Of a DNA stretch of 64,000 bases, positions 1 to 7,106 are shown piece after piece. Under the pieces are notes generated by a model. It did not search any database and had not been told where the DNA came from. It saw only the letters and a program-made list of their open reading frames with translations. The DNA is taken from assembly GCA_036563805.1 (NCBI GenBank), contig DATCLS010000071.1, positions 1-64,000 of the forward strand, in the 5' to 3' direction. This DNA comes from DATCLS01 sp036563805. GTDB lineage: Bacteria; Actinomycetota; Acidimicrobiia; Acidimicrobiales; VFJN01. The position numbers and the translations under genes were made by a program. How positions within the stretch are numbered: position 1 is the first letter of the stretch; each line of letters starts with the position of its first letter.

Positions 1-85
1 GGGTGGTGGGGGTGGCGGCGCGGGGGGCGTCGGCGTCGGCGGGGGGTGTCGACGGAGGTGTGGTGGGCGTGTCGATGGCGGTCAC
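1..85 (-). CDS. 5' end of a gene cut by the window edge (partner of the RecB-like nuclease)
   Basis: A GTG at 85-83 overlaps the TGA stop of the upstream nuclease gene as GTGA, and the frame stays open to the left edge. The 28 visible residues begin VTAIDTPTTPP and are rich in Thr, Pro and Ala, as in a disordered N-terminus. The 4-bp overlap argues for translational coupling with the nuclease. In actinobacteria RecB-like nucleases of this kind often sit next to UvrD/Rep-type helicases, so a helicase is possible, but nothing visible here proves it. Confidence 0.5.
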   Translation of the reverse strand, partial: MTAIDTPTTPPSTPPADADAPRAATPTT

Positions 86-1083
86 GGCGACACCTCGACC
101 GGGACCGCTTCGGCGCCGGCACGCGCCGCCGCCAACGGCGACGCCGCGGGCTCGGGATCCAGCGGGGCGGCCAGGGGGACGGCCGAGGGTTCGGCCGGCG
201 TGGCGGCGGACGCCCCGGCCGCCACCGAGCAGTCGGCTCGGACCGGGCAGTGGCCGCAGTACGAACCCGGCCGGGCCTCGGCCACCTCGCCGGCGGCCAG
301 GCGGGCGGCCTCCGAGATGGCCGCCTCGACCCGCTCGGCGGCGTGCTCGATGAGCGCGGGGCGGATCGGCTCGACCTGGGTCGTGCCGTCGGCGACCAGC
401 GTGACCACCCGGGCGGGGGCCTCGCCGTCGCGCAGGGCCACGAGCAGGGCGTACAGGTGGGCGTCGCCCCGCATGCCGTCGTACCAGCGCCCGCCCTTGA
501 CCTCGACCACGACGCCGGGCCGGCCGGTCGGCGGCCCGCCGAGCAGGGCGTCGAGCCGCCCGGTCACCGTGATCGCCCCGCCGGCCAGGCGCACCCGGGC
601 CGGCTCCTCGACCCGGGGCCACCACGCCGGCTCGACGGCCGGCCAGGCGGCCACCAGCCGGTCGACCCGCTCCTGCGCCTCGGCCATCAGGGCCCCAGCG
701 CCGGGACCGGCGGCGGCGAGGTGGTCGGCCGCCACCGAGTCGCCGAGGGCGTCGAGGTAGGCGAGGGCGGTCTCGGCGGTGATCGGGCGGCGGGCGCCGA
801 GCGCGGCCAGCTTGGCGGCGGCGTCGATGATCGACCCGAGGACCAGCTCGTCGCTCGTGTCGACCTCGGCCGGCGCCACCGCCCGCCGGGGGCACCGCAC
901 CAGCCAGGTCACCGACGCCTTGCTCAGACGCAGCGGCTCGCACTCGGTCCAGCCGCCGACGCCGACCGCCTCGGCGGCCGCCGCCTCCAGCTGGCCGCGG
1001 ACGTCGTCGAGCCGCGCCGGACCGCCCGCCGGCTCTGCGCCGGCCGGCCACCCCGACAGCTCGGCGAGCACATCCGCCAGCAC
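82..1083 (-). CDS. RecB/Cas4-like PD-(D/E)XK nuclease with Fe-S cluster cysteines
   Basis: Predicted DNA exonuclease subunit of 333 residues. The stretch around residues 55-68 (SKASVTWLVRCP) matches the N-terminal cysteine motif of PDDEXK_1/AddB proteins. A PD-(D/E)XK core follows, with GRLDAL supplying the acidic residue and VVVEVKGG the ExK. Near the end lies C276-x2-C279-x5-C285. With C64 this gives the four cysteines that hold a 4Fe-4S cluster in Cas4, AddB and related nucleases. The last 45 residues are low-complexity Ala/Pro. The GTG start at 1083 was chosen because the domain begins right after it, while the frame further upstream runs through the cupin gene on the other strand. The next gene overlaps by 4 bp. 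Likely role is DNA end processing or repair; no cas genes are nearby, so a CRISPR role is not supported. Confidence 0.72.
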   Translation of the reverse strand: MLADVLAELSGWPAGAEPAGGPARLDDVRGQLEAAAAEAVGVGGWTECEPLRLSKASVTWLVRCPRRAVAPAEVDTSDELVLGSIIDAAAKLAALGARRPITAETALAYLDALGDSVAADHLAAAGPGAGALMAEAQERVDRLVAAWPAVEPAWWPRVEEPARVRLAGGAITVTGRLDALLGGPPTGRPGVVVEVKGGRWYDGMRGDAHLYALLVALRDGEAPARVVTLVADGTTQVEPIRPALIEHAAERVEAAISEAARLAAGEVAEARPGSYCGHCPVRADCSVAAGASAATPAEPSAVPLAAPLDPEPAASPLAAARAGAEAVPVEVSP

Positions 1084-1171
1084 GCCGCGAGGGTAGGTCC
1101 GCGGCCCCCACCCATCGGTGGACCCTCCCCGCCGGTGCCGGGCCATCATGGAGCGGAGCGAGGAGACGACG

Positions 1172-1660
1172 ATGAGCGATCTGAGCGGGGTTCTGCGGCG
1201 GGCCGCCGGGGACGGCGTCCAGTGGACCCTCGAGGGCGACGGCGAGCTGCACGTCAACCTCGTCCACCTCGATCCCGGCCACGCCATCGGTGACCACGTC
1301 AACGACGGCGTGGACGTCGTGTTCGTCGTGCTGGCCGGCACCGGGCAGCTCACGGTCGACGGCGCCCCCACCCGCCTGGCGCCCCACGTCGTGGCCCACG
1401 TGCCCAAGGGCGCCCGCCGGTCGATCCGGGCGGACGGCGACGACGACAACGGCGACGACACGAGCGCCACCGACGCCGCCCCCCGGGGCCTGAACTACCT
1501 GACGATCCACTGCCGTCCCCGCCCGCTCGGCATCGGACCGGCCCGGCGGCGGCCGGAGGCCGAGCCGGCGGCCGAGGAGGGCGGCGTCCCGGCCGAGGAG
1601 GGCGGCGACCCCGCCTGCTGGCTCCACCTGCTGGAGCCCGATGACGACGGGGTGACCTGA
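1172..1660 (+). CDS. cupin-domain protein
   Basis: A 162-residue protein with one cupin fold at about residues 20-105. It has paired His residues in the metal-binding region (PGHAIGDHVNDGVD), a Gly-turn (LAGTGQLTVDG) and a second strand set ending in VAHVPKGARRSI. The ATG at 1172 has AGGAG at 1161-1165, which decides this start over an ATG 24 bp upstream. A Glu/Gly-rich loop and a short conserved-looking tail (WLHLLEP) follow the domain. Substrate is unknown; small single-cupin proteins of this sort may be sugar or amino-acid-derivative binders or enzymes. It precedes the sigma-factor gene by about 60 bp but no functional link is evident. Confidence 0.7.
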   Translation: MSDLSGVLRRAAGDGVQWTLEGDGELHVNLVHLDPGHAIGDHVNDGVDVVFVVLAGTGQLTVDGAPTRLAPHVVAHVPKGARRSIRADGDDDNGDDTSATDAAPRGLNYLTIHCRPRPLGIGPARRRPEAEPAAEEGGVPAEEGGDPACWLHLLEPDDDGVT

Positions 1661-1682
1661 GCGCCCGACGCCGACGAGCCGA

Positions 1683-1718
1683 CCACCAAGGGTTTCGACC
1701 CCGTTCGTGACTTGGTGG
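1683..1718. promoter_or_regulatory. 8-bp inverted repeat upstream of the sigma-factor gene
   Basis: CCACCAAG (1683-1690) and CTTGGTGG (1711-1718) are perfect reverse complements separated by 20 nt, just before the sigma-factor start. The right arm overlaps the probable ribosome-binding region (GGTGGGGG), so folding in mRNA would hide the start site; it may equally be a DNA operator. Function is inferred. Confidence 0.35.
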
Positions 1719-1723
1719 GGGTG

Positions 1724-2299
1724 ATGGAACCCGGTGGCATGGACTTCTCGACGTGGTACGCCGACGAGAGCGACCGCGTCGTCCGGTCGCTGATCGTCAT
1801 CGGCAGCGACCCGGAGGTCGTCCGGGATGCCGTCGCCGAGGCCTTCAGCCGCGCCCATGAGCGCTGGGGCCGGGTGGCACGGATGGCCTCGCCCACCGGT
1901 TGGGTGTACCGGGTGGCCCGGAACGAGATCCGGCGGCGGGAGCGGCGCCGACGGCTCGAGTCCCGGCTCCTCCGCCGCCAGCCGCCACCCCTGGCCCTGG
2001 CCCCGCCCGACATCGACCCGGAGCTGTGGGCCGCCGTCGCCGCCCTCCCGGCCCGGGAGCGCGAGGTGATCGCGCTCCGCGACGTCGCCGACCTGCGGGA
2101 GCGCGACGTGGCCGCCGCCCTGGGCATCAGCGAGGGCGCGGCGTCCGCCGCCCTGGTGTCCGCCCGCCGCCGCCTGGCCGCCGCGCTCGCCGCCGCCAAC
2201 CCCGGCGACGGCGCCACCGCCGCCGGCCCGACCGGGACCCCCACAACCCCCACCGACACCCCCACGATCGCACCCAACGAGGAGGCCAGCGCCCCATGA
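1724..2299 (+). CDS. ECF-type (SigE-like) RNA polymerase sigma factor
   Basis: A 191-residue sigma-70 family protein with only regions 2 and 4. Region 2 covers about residues 5-75, with the -10-binding part around SPTGWVYRVARNEIRRRERRRR. Region 4 covers about 100-155, with the helix-turn-helix PAREREVIALRDVADLRERDVAAALGISE split over two helices and followed by SAALVSARRRLAAAL. The C-terminus is a Thr/Pro-rich tail. ATG 1724 follows a G-rich Shine-Dalgarno-like stretch; TTG 1712 and ATG 1739 are alternatives. Its stop overlaps the start of the next gene (ATGA), which encodes a single-pass membrane protein. That arrangement is typical of an extracytoplasmic-function sigma factor and its membrane anti-sigma or sensor partner. 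Confidence 0.85.
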   Translation: MEPGGMDFSTWYADESDRVVRSLIVIGSDPEVVRDAVAEAFSRAHERWGRVARMASPTGWVYRVARNEIRRRERRRRLESRLLRRQPPPLALAPPDIDPELWAAVAALPAREREVIALRDVADLRERDVAAALGISEGAASAALVSARRRLAAALAAANPGDGATAAGPTGTPTTPTDTPTIAPNEEASAP

Positions 2300-3208
2300 C
2301 CAGCATCGAGGACCGTCTCCGCGACCTGGGCGCCACCGTCACCCCGCCGCCCCTGCCGTCCGCCGCCGCCGTGATGCGCCGGGGCCGCCAGCGCCGCCAC
2401 CGCCGCCGGGGCCTGGGGCTGGCCGCGGTCGCCGTCGTCGGGACCGGCGGCGGCCTGGCCCTCCGGGGCCTCCTGGGCGACGATCCCGACCAGGTCCGGG
2501 CCACCGCCCCCACAACCGGGCCCGTGGACGGTCCCCCCGACGGCTCGGCACCGACCGGCGGCGACCCGGACCCGACGCAGCCCGACGAGCCCGACCGTGT
2601 GGCCGCCCCCGACGTCCGGGGCCTCACCGTGGCCGAGGCCCGGGGCGCCCTCGAGGGCGCGGGCCTCACCGTCTCGGCCCCGTCCTCCAGCGACGGCGCC
2701 CGGGTCGAGGCCCAGAGCCCCGGCCCCCGGCACGCCCGTCCCCGTCCGCAGCGCCGTCACGCTCCGGCCCGCCGACCTGGACCGGCCGGGCCGGGTCGAC
2801 GGGCCGGTCCTGCGCGGCCGGCTCCTCAACGGCCGGGGCTGGACGGTGGGCTCGAGCCGCGACCACGGCCTGTGCGTCACGCTCGGCCCGTCGGACCTCG
2901 GCTGCGACGACGTCGGCCCGGCCGTGCCGCCGGGCGCCGACCCGGCCACGCCCCGCAGCGCGGCGGACGAGACCGGGTACCCCTACCCGCTGCCCGAGGC
3001 CAGCGCCCTGGCGTACGGCTACCTCCCGCCCGGGGCGGACACGGTCGAGCTGGTCCACGACGACGGCCGCACGGTCACGGACGGCCTCGCCGTCGAGCCG
3101 ACCGAGCGGTTCTGGGCGATGCCGCTCGCGGTGGGCGACAACCCCGAGACCGTCGTCTACCGGGACGCCGCCGGCACCGAGGTGGCCCGCTTCACCATCG
3201 GCGAGTGA
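2296..3208 (+). pseudogene. membrane-anchored PASTA-domain protein, probable sigma partner, with a 1-nt frameshift
   Basis: ATG 2296 overlaps the sigma-factor stop. The first frame encodes a short cytoplasmic segment, an Arg-rich stop-transfer, one membrane span (GLGLAAVAVVGTGGGLALRG, about residues 38-57), a Pro/Asp linker and the start of a PASTA domain (PDVRGLTVAEARGALEGAG). At the C5 run 2724-2728 this frame loses sense. Dropping one C restores the PASTA end (SPGPGTPVPVRSAVTL) and a further 155 residues with good codon bias to TGA 3206-3208. The second part (VDGPVLRGRLLNGRGW to EVARFTIGE) looks like an extracytoplasmic beta-rich domain of unknown family. Either the gene is recently broken, or the base sequence has an extra C. 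Its position suggests control of the adjacent sigma factor. Confidence 0.6.
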
Positions 3209-3224
3209 CCAACCGCCCCCGGAG

Positions 3225-3258
3225 CCTCAGGACACCGACCGCCTCAGGACACCGACCG
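3225..3258. repeat. 17-bp tandem duplication at the end of the AarF-like gene
   Basis: The 17-mer CCTCAGGACACCGACCG occurs twice head to tail (3225-3241, 3242-3258). The right copy holds the last codons (Arg-Ser-Val-Ser) and stop of the minus-strand kinase gene, so the left copy repeats Ser-Val-Ser-stop just beyond it. It looks like a simple slip duplication in the convergent intergenic gap. Confidence 0.7.
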
Positions 3259-4893
3259 CTCCCGGCTCAGCCACTCCGCCTCGGCCTCGCCGAGCGGGGT
3301 GCTGGGCGGGGTGTCGGTCCACGGCCACAGCTCCTCGGAGATCCGCCGGAAGTTGGCCGTGGCCCGCAGGTCGCCGAGGATCGAGAACAGCCCCAGGTTG
3401 ATCCGCTGGATGATCACGAAGCTGGGCGGCACGTTGGCCGCCTTCATCACCTCGCCGTACGGCCCCGAGGCGTCGAAGAACCGCGAGATGGTCTCGACCG
3501 ACCACTCGGGCGTCATGGTGACCGGCCGGTCCTCCATGACGTACTCGTAGAAGTGGCCGAAGTAGTCCTGGATCTGCTGGTCGGTGAACGGCTCACCCGG
3601 CTTCAGCAGGCCCACCCGCTCGATGATCGACCGGAACCGGGCGGTGTCGCGCTCGAACACCATCGCCCGGATCATCTCGCCGAACACCTCGACCTCGTCG
3701 GGCGTGAAGTGCTTGACCAGCCCGAAGTCGAGGAAAGTGACCTGCCCGTCCGGCCGGAACAGGTAGTTGCCGGGGTGGGGGTCGCCGTTGAAGGCGTGCA
3801 GGCGGTACAGGCTGCGGAACACGAACCGGTGGATGGCCTCGGCCGCCAGGTTGCGCTGGTCCTGGTCCCAGGTCATCAGCTCGGCGAACCGCACGCCCTC
3901 GGCCAGCTCGGTGGTCAGCACCCGGCCGGTCGACAGGTGGCCCAGCACCTCGGGCACGTGGACGAACGGGTGGCCCCGGTAGAAGTCGGCGAACAGCTGC
4001 TGGTTGCGGGCCTCGAGGCGGTAGTCGAGCTCCTCGGTGATCCGGGCCCGAAGCTCCTCGACCAGCGGCCCGGGCTCGAGCCCGGGAAAGGCCATGGCCA
4101 GCGCCCCGAAGACCAGGCCCGAGTTGTCGAGGTCGGCCCTGATCGCCTCGTCGACGCCCGGGTACTGGACCTTGACCGCCACCGCCCGTCCGTCGCGGGT
4201 GATGGCCCGGTGGACCTGCCCGATGGACGCCGAGGCGATGGGCACCTCGTCCCACTCGAGGAACAGCTCGTCCGGCGGCCGTCCGAGCTCGCGCTCGACC
4301 ATGTCGGCCGCCATCTCCGGCGCCATGGGCGGGGCGTCCTGCTGGAGCGAGGCGAGCGCCTCCCGGACCGGTTCGGGCAGCCCGGTGTCGAGGTACGACG
4401 CCATCTGCCCGAGCTTCATCAGCGCGCCCTTCATGTTGCCGAGGGCCTCGGCCACCTGGTCGGCCGTGCGCAGCTCGAAGCTACGGTCGAGCTCGGCCTG
4501 CCGCTCGGCCGAGGCGAACACCTTCCGGGCGCGGTGGAGGGCGTAGGTGGCGCCGGCCCGGCCGCCGATCTTGGCCATCTCGGCGGTGCGGCGGGCCCGC
4601 GACCGGTGGGAGACGGGCCGGGCGGCGGACCGCGGGGCGGTCGCCCGTCCCGTGGCGCCCCCGTCGGCGGACACCCGTCCGGCGGTGCCTCCATCGGCGG
4701 TGGCCACCCCGGCCGCGTCCCGCCCGGCGGAGGCCCGACGCCGGGACCGGCCCAGTGGGCGGTCGTGCGCCCGGCGCTGCGCCCGCACCGCCACGGCGGC
4801 CACCACGGCACCGGCGGCCAGCGCGCCGGCCGCGACCGCGGTCCCAGCCACTCCCCGGCCGAGCGCCGCTCGTCGTCGACGTCCGGCGCTCAT
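3244..4893 (-). CDS. ABC1/AarF/UbiB-family atypical kinase
   Basis: A 549-residue ABC1-family protein. An N-terminal membrane span (about residues 12-37) is followed by a basic, Ala/Gly-rich linker to about 100. The kinase-like core carries the family hallmarks: KLGQ (K160, the KxGQ motif), the Ala-rich nucleotide loop IASASIGQVH (219-228), VKVQYPG (K241), the catalytic-loop equivalent NGDPHPGN (369-376) and FLDFG (387-391). Family members act in ubiquinone, isoprenoid or lipid-linked metabolism, mostly as ATPases; the actinobacterial substrate is not established. ATG 4893 was chosen because the membrane segment begins just after it. The gene is convergent with the PASTA gene and about 100 bp downstream of the enoyl-CoA hydratase gene on the same strand. 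Confidence 0.85.
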   Translation of the reverse strand: MSAGRRRRAALGRGVAGTAVAAGALAAGAVVAAVAVRAQRRAHDRPLGRSRRRASAGRDAAGVATADGGTAGRVSADGGATGRATAPRSAARPVSHRSRARRTAEMAKIGGRAGATYALHRARKVFASAERQAELDRSFELRTADQVAEALGNMKGALMKLGQMASYLDTGLPEPVREALASLQQDAPPMAPEMAADMVERELGRPPDELFLEWDEVPIASASIGQVHRAITRDGRAVAVKVQYPGVDEAIRADLDNSGLVFGALAMAFPGLEPGPLVEELRARITEELDYRLEARNQQLFADFYRGHPFVHVPEVLGHLSTGRVLTTELAEGVRFAELMTWDQDQRNLAAEAIHRFVFRSLYRLHAFNGDPHPGNYLFRPDGQVTFLDFGLVKHFTPDEVEVFGEMIRAMVFERDTARFRSIIERVGLLKPGEPFTDQQIQDYFGHFYEYVMEDRPVTMTPEWSVETISRFFDASGPYGEVMKAANVPPSFVIIQRINLGLFSILGDLRATANFRRISEELWPWTDTPPSTPLGEAEAEWLSRERSVS

Positions 4894-4994
4894 GGCGACG
4901 GAGACTACCGACCGGCCCCCGGGGTCGAGAAAACGGCGCCGGTCCGACGCGGAAGCGTCCCGCCCGGCGACGGCCCGGCCCCGCGACCGCCCCG

Positions 4995-5822
4995 CTACCA
5001 GCCCAGGTAGGTGGGGTCCCGTCGCTCCACGAAGGCGGCGACGCCCTCGTTGGCGTCGCGGGTCGTCATGTTCAGCTCCTGGGCGATGGCCTCGTCGCGG
5101 AACGCCGTGGCCCGGTCGCTCTCGAGCGACCGGTTGAGCAGCCCCTTCATCAGCCCGATGGCCCGGGTGGGTCCGGTGGCGAGGCGCCCGGCCCACTCAG
5201 CGGCGGTCGACGCCAGCTCGTCGGCCGGCACGACCCGGTTGACCAGCCCGATGCGCTCGGCCTCGGTAGCCGAGACGTCGTCGCCGAAGAACATGAGCTC
5301 CTTGGCCTTCTGGAGCCCGATCAGCCGGGGGAGCAGGTAGGCGCCCCCGCCGTCGGGCACGAGGCCCCGCCGGGGGAAGACCTCGATGAACCGGGCGCCC
5401 TCGGCGGCCAGCACGAGGTCGCAGGCGAAGGCCAGGTGGGCGCCGATGCCGGCCGCCGTGCCGTTGACGGCGGCGATGACCGGCTTCTCGCAGTCGAGCA
5501 CGGCGGCCATCAGGCGCTGAGCCCCCTGGCGCAGCATCCGCTGGACGTCGCCGACGACCCGTTCCGGCACGCCCTCGGGGCGCTCGGGCTCGGCCTGCGA
5601 CGCCCGCAGGTCGGCGCCGGTGCAGAAGTGGCGTCCGGTGGCGGTCAGCACCACGGCCCGCACCTCGACCCGCTCACTGGCGTCCGCCAGCAGGTCGATC
5701 AGCCGGTTGCGCTGATCGGGGGTGAGGGCGTTGCCCGCCTCGGGTCTGTCGAGCGTGAGCCACAGGACCCCGCCCTCCTGGCGGGCGACGAGCTGGCTCT
5801 CCAGCGGACGTTCCTCGGCCAT
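4995..5822 (-). CDS. enoyl-CoA hydratase/isomerase family protein (crotonase fold)
   Basis: A 275-residue crotonase-superfamily enzyme, the usual length. The N-terminal strand VLWLTLDRPEAGNALT, the first oxyanion-hole segment (HFCTGADLRAS) and the second (NGTAAGIGAHLAFACDLVLAA) are intact, and ARFIEVFPRRGLVPDGGGAYLLPRLIG covers the usual active-site acid region. The ending Tyr-Leu-Gly-Trp is common in this family. It probably hydrates enoyl-CoA in beta-oxidation or isomerises a related CoA ester. The start codon lies 16 bp from a perfect interrupted palindrome that recurs before four other acyl-CoA-related units in the window, so it is probably controlled by the same TetR-type repressor. Confidence 0.88.
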   Translation of the reverse strand: MAEERPLESQLVARQEGGVLWLTLDRPEAGNALTPDQRNRLIDLLADASERVEVRAVVLTATGRHFCTGADLRASQAEPERPEGVPERVVGDVQRMLRQGAQRLMAAVLDCEKPVIAAVNGTAAGIGAHLAFACDLVLAAEGARFIEVFPRRGLVPDGGGAYLLPRLIGLQKAKELMFFGDDVSATEAERIGLVNRVVPADELASTAAEWAGRLATGPTRAIGLMKGLLNRSLESDRATAFRDEAIAQELNMTTRDANEGVAAFVERRDPTYLGW

Positions 5823-5837
5823 GCCGGCAAGCTAGCC

Positions 5838-5864
5838 GAGAACCTGACGGGGCGTCAGGTTCTC
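5838..5864. promoter_or_regulatory. TetR-type operator, site 1 (perfect 12-bp arms)
   Basis: GAGAACCTGACG (5838-5849), GGG, then CGTCAGGTTCTC (5853-5864): a perfect 12-bp inverted repeat with a 3-nt spacer, 16 bp upstream of the enoyl-CoA hydratase start and 39 bp upstream of divergent doxX. The CTGACG/CGTCAG core with the same spacer recurs at 17098, 19353, 23610 and 24901. Operator role is inferred from recurrence and placement. Confidence 0.75.
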
Positions 5865-5902
5865 GAACATCGTGAGCGATCGCTCGATAAGGTGGCCGTC
5901 CG

Positions 5903-6454
5903 ATGTACACGTTCGCCGCAGAGATCCTTCCGACCGTCGACCAGCTCAACCTCGGGTTGCTCGTCCTGCGGTTGGTCGTCGGCCCCGTGTTCGCCTTCCA
6001 CGGCTACGCCAAGATCTTCCGCGGTGGCCGCTTGGACGGCACCGCCGGGTGGTTCAACTCGATGGGTATGCGGCCCGGCCACGTGCATGCCCGCTTGGCC
6101 GCCGGCGGCGAGCTGGCCACGGGCATCTGCCTCACGCTCGGCCTCCTCACCACGTTCGCCGGGCTCGGGCTGGTCGGCCTCATGACCGTCGCCTTCTGGA
6201 CCGTCCACAAGGGCCGGGGCCTGCTGATCATCAACGAGGGGTGGGAGTACGTCCTCGTCCTCGCCACGATCGGCGTGTCCGTGGCCACGATCGGCCCCGG
6301 CGAGTGGAGCCTCGACGAGGCGCTCGGCATCGACCTGAACGGTACGCCGGGCTTCCTCATCAGCCTGGTCGGCGGCCTCGGCCTGGCCGCCCTGCTGCTG
6401 GCCACGCAGTACCGCCCGCCGGCGCCGGCCAAGGAGCCCGAGAGGGCCAGCTGA
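5903..6454 (+). CDS. DoxX-family membrane protein
   Basis: A 183-residue integral membrane protein with four hydrophobic segments, at about residues 15-37 (LGLLVLRLVVGPVFAFHGYAK), 68-88, 90-105 and 115-128, plus a last one near 150-170. The first segment with the HGYAKIF ending is characteristic of DoxX. Related proteins take part in thiol/redox homeostasis or quinone-linked steps, but members differ and the substrate cannot be read here. ATG 5903 lies 17 bp after the 12-bp palindrome GAGCGATCGCTC (5874-5885), a possible second operator. It is divergent from the enoyl-CoA hydratase gene, so the shared spacer may control both. Confidence 0.85.
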   Translation: MYTFAAEILPTVDQLNLGLLVLRLVVGPVFAFHGYAKIFRGGRLDGTAGWFNSMGMRPGHVHARLAAGGELATGICLTLGLLTTFAGLGLVGLMTVAFWTVHKGRGLLIINEGWEYVLVLATIGVSVATIGPGEWSLDEALGIDLNGTPGFLISLVGGLGLAALLLATQYRPPAPAKEPERAS

Positions 6455-6654
6455 GGGCCCTCCTGAGGACCCGCCTGAGGGCCCGGGCGCCCGCCTGAAG
6501 CCGAGCCGACCCGCGCCCGGCGAAGCCCTCAGGCAACGCCCCATCGGGCCGCCGCGGCCCGCCCAAAAACCCCCGAAAACCGGGCCCGAATGGGGGCCCG
6601 ATGGGGCTCATCCCCGATGCCTGTGGCCGGGCGCTCGCACTTACGATCGCGGCC

Positions 6655-7104
6655 ATGGGTGAACTTGGCGCGATCCACGAGGACGTCCGGTTCGACTGGG
6701 GCAAAGCGAGCGAGCTGGCGGCGGAGCTGCGCGCGACCGCAGGCGAGCTCGACGATCAGGTCACCGAACGCAACAACATCAAGACGCCGGCCCGCGAGCA
6801 CTGGGAGGGCCGGTACGCCCATGAGTTCGACGACCGCGTGTCGACCTGCACGAGCGACGCCAGCCGGTTCGCGTCGTCGATGCGCGAGGCCGCCCGCCAG
6901 CTCGACGAGCTGGCCCGCCTGGCCCGCGAGGAGCAGAACCGCCGCGAGCAGGCCCGCGAGTGGGAGCGCAACAACGACGACGGCGGCTTCTGGGACAGCA
7001 TCGGCGACTTCTTCTTCGGCGAGGACGACCTGCCGCCGCCGCCCCCGCCGGTCGAGCCGCCCACGATCAGCATCGCCGAGTCGCCCGGCGCCCGGGAGGT
7101 CTGA
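6655..7104 (+). CDS. WXG100/ESX-like small secreted-protein candidate upstream of the RHS gene
   Basis: A 149-residue, mainly alpha-helical protein. Residues 10-105 are two long amphipathic helices with a Trp-Glu-Gly turn (REHWEGRYAHEFDDRV), in the style of the WxG-helical-hairpin proteins of type VII (ESX) secretion. The second helix is very charged (EEQNRREQAREWERNN). The C-terminus has FWDSIGDFFFGEDD and a Pro-rich tail. Start: ATG 6655, where the coding pattern begins; an ATG at 6601 is possible but adds an unlikely leader. It ends 2 bp before the RHS start, so the two are almost certainly co-transcribed, and it may act as a secretion partner or chaperone for the RHS toxin. The family assignment rests on shape and context. 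Confidence 0.65.
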   Translation: MGELGAIHEDVRFDWGKASELAAELRATAGELDDQVTERNNIKTPAREHWEGRYAHEFDDRVSTCTSDASRFASSMREAARQLDELARLAREEQNRREQAREWERNNDDGGFWDSIGDFFFGEDDLPPPPPPVEPPTISIAESPGAREV

Positions 7105-7106
7105 GG

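Noticed and set aside
82..1083. Cas4-like cysteine motif as a sign of a CRISPR system
   Set aside because: No repeats, cas1 or cas2 are seen; RecB-like repair nucleases share the motif.
46..1293. Long open readings on the plus strand over the RecB-like gene
   Set aside because: They are Arg/Gly/Pro-rich shadows without domains; the minus-strand reading has clear nuclease motifs.
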